Below, piece after piece: positions 1 through 6,294 of a stretch of 10,547 nucleotides of DNA. A program made the position numbers and the translations under genes. Position 1 is the stretch's first letter, and each line of letters starts with the position of its first letter. Source of the DNA: Actinomycetota bacterium (GTDB lineage: Bacteria; Actinomycetota; Actinomycetes; JACCUZ01); contig JAVEDG010000246.1 of assembly GCA_030841245.1 (NCBI GenBank), positions 1 through 10,547 on the forward strand, given 5' to 3'. Under the pieces are notes generated by a model that was given only the letters and a program-made list of their open reading frames with translations, had not been told where the DNA came from and made no database searches.

Positions 1-1052
1 GGCGCGCGCCGCTCTCCGAGAGCGCGGTCGCCGCGCTGGTGGCCGCCGCAGGTACGACGGACGTCGAGCTCGACCTCGCCTCCGGTCGGCGAACCCGGCG
101 CGGAGGGGCCGCGATGGCGGCCCTCGCCGCGGCAGTGCCCGACGCCGAGGCGGTGCACGTCGTGAACAACGGCGCGGCCGCTCTGCTGCTGGCGGCCACG
201 GTGCTGGCCAGTGGCCGGGAGATCGTGGTCAGCCGCGGGGAGCTGGTCGAGATCGGCGACGGGTTCCGTATCCCCGACCTGCTCCGGTCGACCGGGGCGG
301 TGCTGCACGAGGTGGGGACCACCAACCGGACGACGCTGGCCGACTACGAGTCGGCGATCTCCGACCGGACCGCGTTCGTGCTCAAGGTCCACCCGTCCAA
401 CTTCGTCGTGAGCGGCTTCACCTCGGCGGTGCCGGTGGCCGGCCTGGCGACCCTCGGGCCGCCGGTCGTCGCCGACATCGGCTCCGGCCTGCTGGTCCGG
501 CATCCCCGGCTGCCGGACGAACCCGACGCGACCACGGCGCTGCGCAACGGTGCCGCCCTGGTCACCGCGAGCGGCGACAAGCTGCTCGGTGGTCCGCAGT
601 GCGGGCTGTTGCTGGGCCGGGCCGAGGTCGTGTCCGACCTGCGACGGCACCCGATGGCCCGTGCCCTACGCGTGGACAAGCTCACGCTGGCCGCCTTGAC
701 CGCGACGTTGCAGGGCCCACCGACACCCACGAGCCTGGCGCTCGGCCGCGGCGGCGCGGACGTCCTGGCCAGGGCGACCACAATCGCCTCCGGCCTGCGT
801 GCGGTCGGGGTCGACGCGAACGTGGTGGTGACCGAGGCCTCCGTCGGTGGAGGCGGGGCTCCGGGCGTTGAGCTGCCCAGCGCGGCGGTCAGCCTTCCGG
901 CGTCGTACGCCGCGGCGCTGCGAGCCGGTAGCCGCCCCGTGGTCGGTCGGGTCCGCGACGACCGCACCCTGCTCGACCTCCTCGCGGTGGCCCCCGAGGA
1001 CGACCAGCGTCTCGCCGCGGCCGTGCTTGCCGTCGCGGACGTCGACCGGTGA
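1..1052 (+). CDS. selA: L-seryl-tRNA(Sec) selenium transferase SelA, 5'-truncated by window edge
   Basis: SelA is the PLP enzyme that converts Ser-tRNA(Sec) to Sec-tRNA(Sec) with selenophosphate in the cytoplasm. The reading frame is open from the first full codon at position 3, so the true start lies upstream. About 349 residues are visible; E. coli SelA has about 463, so roughly the first 90-110 are missing. Family signatures in order are VELDLASGRRTRRG (the usual LE-DLA-G-RG-R entry motif), a segment around GDGFRIPDLL, EVGTTNRT, LKVHPSNFVVSGFT, and SGDKLLGGPQ, where the lysine at 579-581 is the expected PLP Schiff-base residue. The GTG at 39 is in frame but falls inside the conserved domain and should not be taken as the start. 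The stop TGA is at 1050-1052. selB starts 67 bp downstream on the same strand, the usual selA-selB order. The identification is secure. Confidence 0.95.
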   Translation, partial: RAPLSESAVAALVAAAGTTDVELDLASGRRTRRGGAAMAALAAAVPDAEAVHVVNNGAAALLLAATVLASGREIVVSRGELVEIGDGFRIPDLLRSTGAVLHEVGTTNRTTLADYESAISDRTAFVLKVHPSNFVVSGFTSAVPVAGLATLGPPVVADIGSGLLVRHPRLPDEPDATTALRNGAALVTASGDKLLGGPQCGLLLGRAEVVSDLRRHPMARALRVDKLTLAALTATLQGPPTPTSLALGRGGADVLARATTIASGLRAVGVDANVVVTEASVGGGGAPGVELPSAAVSLPASYAAALRAGSRPVVGRVRDDRTLLDLLAVAPEDDQRLAAAVLAVADVDR

Positions 1053-1089
1053 CCAGCCGTCGGCCGGTGACCAGCCGTCGACCGGTGAC
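1048..1089. repeat. 18-bp tandem repeat across the selA stop codon
   Basis: Two adjacent 18-bp units, at 1048-1065 and 1066-1083, differ at one base (GGTGACCAGCCGTCGGCC and the same with an A at position 16). They are followed by a partial third copy, GGTGAC, at 1084-1089. The repeat begins in the last codons of selA and fills most of the selA-selB gap. Each copy carries TGA in the same frame as the selA stop, so readthrough of the first would meet another stop 18 bp later. It probably arose by replication slippage; no function is apparent. Confidence 0.85.
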
Positions 1090-1104
1090 GGGCCGGCCAC
1101 CTGC

Positions 1105-1109
1105 GGAGG
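1105..1109 (+). promoter_or_regulatory. Shine-Dalgarno site for selB
   Basis: GGAGG lies 10 nt before the ATG at 1120. It settles the selB start: the frame stays open upstream into selA, but that upstream part carries no SelB homology and no comparable site. Confidence 0.8.
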
Positions 1110-1119
1110 CCGTCGCACG

Positions 1120-2904
1120 ATGAGCAGCACGCACGTGCTCGCCACCGCCGGACATGTCGACCACGGCAAGTCGACCCTCGTACGCGCGCTGACCGGCTTG
1201 GAGCCCGACCGCTGGGCGGAGGAGCGACGACGGGGCATGACCCTCGACCTCGGCTTCGCCTGGACCCGGCTGGCTGGCGTCGGCGATGTGGCGTTCGTCG
1301 ATGTCCCGGGCCACGAACGTTTCGTGCCCACCATGCTCGCAGGAGTGGGACCGGTGCCCGCCGTGCTGTTCGTCGTCGCGGCCGACGAGGGGTGGCGGGA
1401 GCAGTCCGGTGAGCACCTGGCGGCCATCGATGCTCTCGGGGTGCGCCACGGGTTGCTGGCCGTCACGCGCAGCGACCTCGCCGACCCGGCACCGGCGATC
1501 GAGCAGGCGCGGACTCGCATCGCCAGGACTTCTCTCGGCCTCGTCGACGCGGTCGCGGTCAGCGGCCGGACCGGGAACGGCCTCGACTTGCTCCGCGACG
1601 CCTTGGCCCGCCTCGTGGCGCGGTTGCCGGAACCCGACTCCGACGCACCGGCGTTCCTGTGGGTGGACCGGGTCTTCACCATCGGCGGCGCGGGGACCGT
1701 GGTCACCGGCACCCTGCCCGCGGGCACGCTGCGCGTCGGCGACGAGCTCGACGTCCTGCCCGGGAACCGGCGGGTCGGCGTGCGCGGCCTTCAGGTGCTC
1801 GGTCGGCCGGTCGAGCAGGTGTCCGGCGTCGCCCGGGTGGCCCTGAACCTGCGCGGCGTCGACCGGCACGACCTGCGTCGCGGCGACGTGCTCGCGGAGC
1901 CGGGCACCCGGACCACGACCAGCCTGGTCGACGTGCGGGTGACCGGCGCGCCGCTGGTCCGGGCGAACGCCGAGGTCGTGCTGCACCTGGGCTCCGCGGC
2001 GCTGCCGGCCCGGGTGCGGCCGCTGGACGATCGGCACGCCCGGCTGCAGCTGAGGGCACCCTCCGCCCTGATCGTCGGTGACCGCGGGCTGCTGCGAGAT
2101 CCGGGTCGCCGTGACGTGCTCGCCGGTGTGACGGTGCTCGACCCGTTGCCGCCGGCCCTCGGCAGGCGCGGCGCCGCGACTGCTCGCGCCCGGTCGTTGG
2201 CCCTGACTCCCGGGCAGCCCGACGCTGTCGACGAGCTGCGGCGGCGGGGTGTCGTCTCCGGTGCCACGATGCGCAGGCTCGGTGTCCCGCCACCGGCGCT
2301 CCCACCGGCCTCCGGGGACTGGTACGTCGACGGCGCGCTCGCCGACCGGCTCCGGGAGCAGCTGGTCGAGGCCGTCGAGGCGCTGACGCGCGACGAGCCC
2401 CTCTCCGCCGGACTGCCGCTCGAGGCGGCCCGCCAGGCACTCGGCCTGCCCGACCAGGCGCTCGTGCGCGATCTGGTGAAGGAGCCGCTCGGGCTGCGAG
2501 CCGGTCGGGTCGTCGCCGGCCGGACCGCTACGTTGCCGCCTGCCCTGCAAGCCTCGGTTGCTGTGTTGCGCAGCGAGCTTGCGGCCCGACCCTTCGCGGC
2601 TCCGGACGCTCAGCGGCTCCGCGAGCTCGCGCTCGGCGCACGCGAGCTGGCAGCCGCAGAGCGCCACGGCGAGCTGCTGCGGCTGACCCCGGACGTGGTC
2701 CTCCTCCCCGACGCGCCCGAGGTGGCGGCACGGGCTCTGAGCACGCTCGGCGAGGCCTTCACGGTGAGCGAGGCCAAGGCAGCGCTGGGCACGAGCCGGC
2801 GGGTCGCCGTCCCCCTGCTCGAGCTGCTGGACGCCCGGCTGATGACCAGACGGACGGCCGACGGCCGGCGCCGCATGCTCGGTGCCGCCGATCCCGCCGG
2901 GTAG
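1120..2904 (+). CDS. selB: selenocysteine-specific elongation factor SelB
   Basis: SelB is the GTPase that carries Sec-tRNA(Sec) to the ribosome at recoded UGA codons next to a SECIS hairpin. The ATG start gives 594 residues, close to the 614 of E. coli. The G domain is at the N-terminus: G1 GHVDHGKS (11-18), G3 DVPGH (61-65), and G4 TRSD (116-119), where SelB more often has TKxD. The EF-Tu-like domain II follows (FLWVDRVFTIGGAGTVVTGT), then domain III. The C-terminal part from about residue 360 is the winged-helix series that in SelB reads the SECIS RNA, ending in an arginine-rich helix (DARLMTRRTADGRRRML). Everything downstream of the Shine-Dalgarno at 1105-1109 fits the family. The gene probably shares a transcript with selA. 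Only the G4 lysine-to-arginine change stands out, and it is conservative. Confidence 0.95.
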   Translation: MSSTHVLATAGHVDHGKSTLVRALTGLEPDRWAEERRRGMTLDLGFAWTRLAGVGDVAFVDVPGHERFVPTMLAGVGPVPAVLFVVAADEGWREQSGEHLAAIDALGVRHGLLAVTRSDLADPAPAIEQARTRIARTSLGLVDAVAVSGRTGNGLDLLRDALARLVARLPEPDSDAPAFLWVDRVFTIGGAGTVVTGTLPAGTLRVGDELDVLPGNRRVGVRGLQVLGRPVEQVSGVARVALNLRGVDRHDLRRGDVLAEPGTRTTTSLVDVRVTGAPLVRANAEVVLHLGSAALPARVRPLDDRHARLQLRAPSALIVGDRGLLRDPGRRDVLAGVTVLDPLPPALGRRGAATARARSLALTPGQPDAVDELRRRGVVSGATMRRLGVPPPALPPASGDWYVDGALADRLREQLVEAVEALTRDEPLSAGLPLEAARQALGLPDQALVRDLVKEPLGLRAGRVVAGRTATLPPALQASVAVLRSELAARPFAAPDAQRLRELALGARELAAAERHGELLRLTPDVVLLPDAPEVAARALSTLGEAFTVSEAKAALGTSRRVAVPLLELLDARLMTRRTADGRRRMLGAADPAG

Positions 2905-2959
2905 CATTCCCGACATCTCTGGCCCGCGCTGAGGCAGTTGGTGTGACCGGAGGTAGACC

Positions 2960-2965
2960 GAGAGG
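2960..2965 (+). promoter_or_regulatory. Shine-Dalgarno site for the STAS gene
   Basis: GAGAGG lies 6 nt before the ATG at 2972 and supports that start. The 67-bp gap after selB shows no clear terminator or promoter. Confidence 0.6.
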
Positions 2966-2971
2966 CTACCG

Positions 2972-3391
2972 ATGGAAACCGATCCTGCCCATGACGGGCG
3001 TACGCCACCCCCCGGCGCCAGCGTCGTGCGGCTGCCCACCGAGGTCGACATCGGCGTCGGCGCCCAGGTCCGCGACGACCTCTTCGCCGCCCTGACCCGC
3101 CGTGGTGTCGACCTGGTCGTCGATGCCCGAGGTGTGGCGTTCATGGACTCGACAGGAGTCAACGCCCTCATCCGCGCCCGGGAGCGGGCCGAGCTGATGT
3201 CCGGGTCGATCCATGTCGTCTCCGGGGCACGTCACGTGCGACGGCTGCTCGAGATCACCCAGCTGACCGAGGTGCTGCATCTCGTCGGCACCCTCGACGA
3301 AGCCTTCGACTGCTTGTGCAGCAACCGGTCCGAGCACAGCTGCGCACCACCCGGCGAGGCGGTGCCGCCCAGCAGCCCACCGCCCGGTTAG
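2972..3391 (+). CDS. STAS-domain anti-sigma factor antagonist
   Basis: This 139-residue protein carries one STAS domain at about residues 15-110, of the anti-anti-sigma (SpoIIAA/RsbV) type. In these partner-switching systems the unphosphorylated STAS protein binds an anti-sigma kinase and releases the sigma factor; phosphorylation of a serine inactivates it. The diagnostic segment is FMDSTGVNALI, with Ser60 (3149-3151) as the expected phosphosite. The second half (GSIHVVSGARHVRRLLEITQ) also fits the fold. The last 30 or so residues are Pro/Ser/Cys-rich and probably disordered. No RsbW-type kinase or PP2C phosphatase gene lies in the window, so its partner must be elsewhere. The ANTAR-GAF gene follows after 127 bp on the same strand. 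The family call is firm; the target sigma factor is unknown. Confidence 0.88.
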   Translation: METDPAHDGRTPPPGASVVRLPTEVDIGVGAQVRDDLFAALTRRGVDLVVDARGVAFMDSTGVNALIRARERAELMSGSIHVVSGARHVRRLLEITQLTEVLHLVGTLDEAFDCLCSNRSEHSCAPPGEAVPPSSPPPG

Positions 3392-3518
3392 GCTGTCCGC
3401 CGCAGTCCCTGCGCAACCGGTCCGGCAGCGTGGCCAGCAGCGTCGCTTTCCCACCAGAGAGCCAGACCGTGACGAGCCTCGCCCGGCCACATCCCGCGAT
3501 CCGCCGTGCCGACCCGGC

Positions 3519-4403
3519 ATGACTGAGCCGACTGGTCCCCTCGACGCCGAGATCGAGATCCTGCAGAACGCGGTCGACAGGCTGACCGAGGAGGTCCGCG
3601 GCCTGCGGCTGGCCATGGCCTCTCGGTCCCAGATCGACCAAGCCAAGGGCGCGTTGCGCGCCACGGTCGGCGTCTCGGGCGACGAGGCGTTCGCCCTGAT
3701 GGCCGCCCGCTCGCAGAACACCAACCGCAAGCTGGTCGAGGTCGCGCGCGACGTGCTGGCCGACCTCGACGGCGGCTCCGATCGACCGTGGGCAGCCGTC
3801 ACCGGTGACACCACAGTGGCGCCGTCACCCGCGGAGCGGCCGACCCGCTGGCGCTCCCGGTGTCGCTGGACTCCTGCACAGGTCAGCGTCACCGACCCGG
3901 ACCAGCTTCGCTCGCTCATCGAGCTCGGCTCGCGGCTCGACGAGCCGGCGGACCTGGACGGGATCCGGGAGGTGCTCGTCTCGAGCGGAGCCGAGGCCGT
4001 CGGCGCGTACGCCGCCTCCGTCCTCACGCGTCGGGGGGACGGCCGGCTCGACGTCCGGTCCATGGGAGCCGTCGAGACTGGTGGCTCGACCGAGCCGCTG
4101 GCGCCGTACGACGACGGCCGGTCCCCGGAGCAGGACGTCCTCGCGACCGGTTCCGTCGTTGTCCTCGGCCGGCCCGAGCTGGAGCGCAGCTTTCGGTCCC
4201 TGGCCGTCGTACGCGACGCACAGACGGTGGCGTTTCTCCCGTTGGGGATCAAGGGGGCGCCCCGCGCAGTGTGGCGCCTCTGCTTCGACCTGCCGCTGCA
4301 CGAGGACCGATCGATGCACGCCTTCCTCGGCTGGGCCGCGCGGATCGCCTCCGGTGCCTTCGTACGGACGTTCGGGCCGACCGACCTGCCGGCCACCGAA
4401 TAG
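3519..4403 (+). CDS. ANTAR domain protein with C-terminal GAF-like domain
   Basis: This is a 294-residue protein. A short coiled coil (about 8-30) leads into an ANTAR domain (about 29-83): R36-SQIDQAKGALRATVGVSGDEAF-ALM, then A63-RSQNTNRKLVEVARDVLADL. ANTAR is a three-helix RNA-binding module that in EutV/AmiR-type regulators stabilises paired hairpins in nascent mRNA and prevents termination. After a linker rich in Pro, Arg and Trp (about 84-125), residues 125-285 resemble a GAF sensor (LIELGSRLDEPADLDGIREVL, then SVVVLGRPELERSFRSLAVV and a conserved aromatic C-terminal helix). Most actinobacterial members run GAF then ANTAR; here the order is reversed. No Shine-Dalgarno is visible before the ATG, and no earlier in-frame start exists, so the start is the best available but not proven. 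ANTAR is clear; the GAF assignment rests on pattern only. Confidence 0.8.
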   Translation: MTEPTGPLDAEIEILQNAVDRLTEEVRGLRLAMASRSQIDQAKGALRATVGVSGDEAFALMAARSQNTNRKLVEVARDVLADLDGGSDRPWAAVTGDTTVAPSPAERPTRWRSRCRWTPAQVSVTDPDQLRSLIELGSRLDEPADLDGIREVLVSSGAEAVGAYAASVLTRRGDGRLDVRSMGAVETGGSTEPLAPYDDGRSPEQDVLATGSVVVLGRPELERSFRSLAVVRDAQTVAFLPLGIKGAPRAVWRLCFDLPLHEDRSMHAFLGWAARIASGAFVRTFGPTDLPATE

Positions 4404-4423
4404 TCGCCGCACGGACCGGGTAT
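4398..4423 (+). promoter_or_regulatory. candidate SigB-type promoter (GNNT-N16-GGGTAT)
   Basis: GAAT at 4398-4401 and GGGTAT at 4418-4423 are separated by 16 nt. This fits the loose consensus GNNT-N14-16-GGGTAY reported for Streptomyces SigB-group promoters, with a full match in the -10. Initiation would fall near 4429-4431, only a few bases before the ATG at 4433, which has no clear Shine-Dalgarno. The -35 part is weak, so a chance match cannot be excluded. Confidence 0.45.
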
Positions 4424-4432
4424 CGCCACCAC

Positions 4433-5014
4433 ATGCCGAGCAGCGTCGTGCGGATGGTCACCCGCGACCACGAGCGCCTTGACCGGCTCCTGCGTCGGAT
4501 GTGCGCCACCGGCCCCAGCCGGGACCGTTGGCGCGCCGAGTTCAGCAGCCTGCTGATGGCCCACCGCCTCGCGGAGCGCGAAGGGCTGCTCAGCTCGGTC
4601 CTCACCGAGGTGCCCACTCTGGAAGCACCGGTGCGCGACCTCGCGGCCCGGGACGCGATGCTCGAGCAGCTCGTCACCGACCTGCAGGGGACGGACGTCG
4701 ACAGACCCGAGTTCACGGCTTTGTGCGACAGGGCGACGCAGGTGCTGGCAGAGCACGCCGGCCACATGGCCCGAGTGGTCCTGGCACCACTCGAGCAGCT
4801 CCTGCCGAGACGAGAGATCCGCCGTCTCGGCGGCGAGTACGAGCAACGACGCGAGCAGGAGCTGCGTCGGGTGTCCGACCACGAGCCACCACCTCGACGG
4901 CTCGACCTCTCGCGCGCCGAGCTCTACGAGATGGCGCGACGGGCCGGCATCGAGGGTCGGTCGTCGATGAGCCGGGCCGAGCTGATCGACGAGCTGCGCC
5001 GTCGCCAGCCCTGA
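4433..5014 (+). CDS. hemerythrin-like (HHE) helical protein with C-terminal Rho_N/SAP-like motif
   Basis: This is a 193-residue cytoplasmic protein. Residues 5-125 look like a hemerythrin HHE four-helix domain: V9-TRDHERLDRLL, then M42-AHRLAEREGLL, and L105-AEHAGHMARVVLAPLEQLLP. Metal ligands are only partly kept. His13, the His44/Glu48 pair and His108 are present. Asp74 lies where a third-helix His is usual, and Met112 replaces the Glu expected four residues after His108. A charged linker (126-156) leads to LSRAELYEMARRAGIEGRSSMSRAELIDELRRRQ (159-192, given here as one motif from L159 to Q192), with the repeated S-RAEL pattern of the Rho_N/SAP-like nucleic-acid-binding motif of small actinobacterial proteins. 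The gene starts 29 bp after the ANTAR-GAF gene and has its own promoter candidate. Its function is unknown: it may sense redox state or oxygen, or be a structural remnant. The C-terminal motif is clearer than the metal site. Confidence 0.7.
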   Translation: MPSSVVRMVTRDHERLDRLLRRMCATGPSRDRWRAEFSSLLMAHRLAEREGLLSSVLTEVPTLEAPVRDLAARDAMLEQLVTDLQGTDVDRPEFTALCDRATQVLAEHAGHMARVVLAPLEQLLPRREIRRLGGEYEQRREQELRRVSDHEPPPRRLDLSRAELYEMARRAGIEGRSSMSRAELIDELRRRQP

Positions 5015-5183
5015 CGTAGGCGACCAGTCGGCGTTTCGGGTTTGACCGCGCGCTCCACAGAGAAAAGGCGAAGCAGTCCCGGCATGATCGTGGTGCCGTG
5101 GCGACCCTGATCCCTCGCGCTGAAGAAATCGGTGCCCGACCCCATGCAGACCACTCGCGTCCGCATCGCGAAAGGCCCGTGCC
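5015..5183. other. 169-bp intergenic region, less GC-rich than its surroundings
   Basis: This gap separates the regulatory group from the glycosyltransferase gene. It has A-rich patches (AGAGAAAAGGCGAAG near 5060-5074 and GAAGAAATC near 5122-5130) unlike the flanking genes. TTGACC at 5042-5047 resembles a -35 box, but no good -10 follows at 16-18 nt. A small dyad CGGCA-N9-TGCCG surrounds 5090. No terminator or known RNA family was recognised. Confidence 0.4.
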
Positions 5184-5224
5184 ATGCGTGTTGCCCTAGT
5201 CTCCAGCGACCCCGAGGTCAGTGA
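5144..5224 (+). CDS. possible 26-codon upstream ORF overlapping the glycosyltransferase start
   Basis: An ATG at 5144 opens a 26-residue frame (MQTTRVRIAKGPCHACCPSL and six more residues) ending at TGA 5222-5224, in a different frame from the glycosyltransferase that starts at 5184. It contains a Cys-His-Ala-Cys-Cys cluster. No convincing Shine-Dalgarno precedes it. It could be a regulatory leader peptide but is just as likely to be chance. Confidence 0.15.
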   Translation: MQTTRVRIAKGPCHACCPSLQRPRGQ

Positions 5225-6206
5225 CCCGCAAGACCTCCGCCGGGCGCTGCGCGACCTCGGCCATGACGTAGCCCTCGACCTGGTACCCGAGGACGACGAG
5301 AGCCGAGCGGCTCCACTCGGGCACGAGCTGCACGAGCGCTGGCTGCTCACGCCCCCCGATGCCGCCCTGGCCGTCGGGACGGTGGCGGGTGTGGCCGTCG
5401 CCGTGGCAGCTCGGGCGGTTGCCGTCCCGGTCGTCCAACGCCTGGTGCGCCCCGAGCGGTCCGACGACCCGGCCCGGTCACGTCTGGCCGGGGCCCTGGC
5501 CCGGGAGTCGACCCTGGTGCTCGCGTCCGGCAGCAACGACTTGGAGGCGCTGGTCGCGTCGGGTGTGCGACGCGCCCGAGTCCGGACGGTGCCGCTCGGT
5601 GTCGACACCTCCGTCTTCACCGATGCTCGCCCGTCCCCGCAGGCCGGTGGGCATCGGGTCGTCGTCCGTTCCAGGGCCGTGGGGCTGCGCGCGTTGCTCG
5701 CGGTGCTGGCGTCCCAACGCGAGACCGAGCTGCTCGTCCTGGGTACGCCGGGATCCGGCGACGGCTGGATCGGGCTGGCCGACCTGGCGGCGAGGCATGG
5801 CGTCCGTGCGCGGCTGCGCCTGCTGGCCGTGCCCGACCGCGACGCCCTCGCCGGCCTGCTGCGGGCTGCCGACCTCGCCGTCGTTCTCGAGGACGACGAT
5901 GCCAGCCTGCGACTGGCCGTCCAGGCGATCGCGTCGGGCACGCCGGTCGTCGGGGCCGACCGCGGCAGCCTCCCGGACATCGTGGTCGACGGCGTCACGG
6001 GCCGGCTGGTCAACGATCGTTCCGCAGACGCGGCCGCGGAGGCGGTCCGGTCCCTCCTCTCCGACCCGGTCGCGCGCGAGAGCTTCGGCAACGGTGGCGT
6101 CGACCGGGCACGTGTCCGGTTCGCGTGGGATGTGGTGGCTCGTGACACCGCGCGCGTCCTGGCCGAGGCCGTCGAGATCGCCGCCACGGGGGAGCTGGTG
6201 TCCTGA
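5184..6206 (+). CDS. GT4-type (GT-B fold) glycosyltransferase, compact
   Basis: This 340-residue cytoplasmic protein has the two-Rossmann layout of GT4 glycosyltransferases. The N-terminal acceptor half starts MRVALVSSDPEVSD and reaches the hinge motif TVPLGVDTSVF. The donor half runs from RVVVRSRAVGLRALLAVL through ELLVLGTPG, AADLAVVLEDDD and AIASGTPVVGADRGSLPDIVVDGVTGRLV. The substrate cannot be predicted. The protein is short for GT4. The usual E-x7-E in the nucleotide-sugar pocket is D239-x7-Q247, so donor binding may differ or be weak. AAAGG at 5171-5175 lies 8 nt before the ATG as a modest ribosome site. An M23 peptidase gene follows after 88 bp, which suggests but does not prove an envelope role. 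Confidence 0.82.
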   Translation: MRVALVSSDPEVSDPQDLRRALRDLGHDVALDLVPEDDESRAAPLGHELHERWLLTPPDAALAVGTVAGVAVAVAARAVAVPVVQRLVRPERSDDPARSRLAGALARESTLVLASGSNDLEALVASGVRRARVRTVPLGVDTSVFTDARPSPQAGGHRVVVRSRAVGLRALLAVLASQRETELLVLGTPGSGDGWIGLADLAARHGVRARLRLLAVPDRDALAGLLRAADLAVVLEDDDASLRLAVQAIASGTPVVGADRGSLPDIVVDGVTGRLVNDRSADAAAEAVRSLLSDPVARESFGNGGVDRARVRFAWDVVARDTARVLAEAVEIAATGELVS

Positions 6207-6235
6207 GCCTGCGGCCGGCGCGGGTCAAGTAGGGG

Positions 6236-6250
6236 GTCGGCCCGGCCGAC
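6236..6250. terminator. short perfect GC hairpin, possible terminator or leader element
   Basis: GTCGGC-CCG-GCCGAC forms a 6-bp stem with a 3-nt loop 30 bp after the glycosyltransferase stop. No T-tract follows, which is common for actinobacterial hairpins but makes termination uncertain. A second weaker stem, TGGGA (6257-6261) with TCCCA (6272-6276), lies just before the next ribosome site, so the pair could instead be leader structure. Confidence 0.35.
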
Positions 6251-6277
6251 GCTTCTTGGGAGGGCGAGACATCCCAC

Positions 6278-6283
6278 GAGGAG
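6278..6283 (+). promoter_or_regulatory. Shine-Dalgarno site for the M23 peptidase gene
   Basis: GAGGAG lies 11 nt before the ATG at 6295. The frame is open far upstream through the glycosyltransferase gene, so this site and the signal peptide that follows decide the start. Confidence 0.65.
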
Positions 6284-6294
6284 CGAGTACGCGC

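Noticed and set aside
889..3171. A 760-codon open frame on the minus strand across selB
   Set aside because: It is antisense to selA, selB and the start of the STAS gene, with low-complexity Gly/Arg/Gln composition and no family motif.
3321..3424. A 12-bp direct repeat GCAACCGGTCCG at 3321-3332 and 3413-3424
   Set aside because: There are only two copies 92 bp apart, one inside the STAS coding region, with no further structure; chance is sufficient.
3316..3522. A 68-codon plus-strand frame whose stop overlaps the ATG at 3519 as ATGA
   Set aside because: The overlap suggests translational coupling, but most of the frame lies within the STAS gene, the composition is low-complexity and no ribosome site precedes it.
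5038..5043. GGGTTT as a SigB-type -10 for the glycosyltransferase gene
   Set aside because: It has one mismatch to GGGTAY, no GNNT lies at 14-16 nt upstream, and the leader would be about 130 nt.
4924..5166. An 80-codon minus-strand frame including DFFSARDQGRHGTTIMPGLL
   Set aside because: Its composition looks more protein-like than other antisense frames, but that follows from the lower GC of the gap, its C-terminal third is antisense to a real gene, and I recognise no family.
2966..6277. A 1103-codon open frame on the minus strand
   Set aside because: It lies antisense to four recognisable genes, is dominated by Arg, Ser and Ala, and shows no domain motif. Long antisense frames are expected in DNA this GC-rich.
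6207..6294. A riboswitch (c-di-AMP ydaO type) before the M23 peptidase gene
   Set aside because: Such riboswitches precede cell-wall hydrolases in actinobacteria, but the 88-bp gap is too short for the known fold and only two small hairpins are seen.
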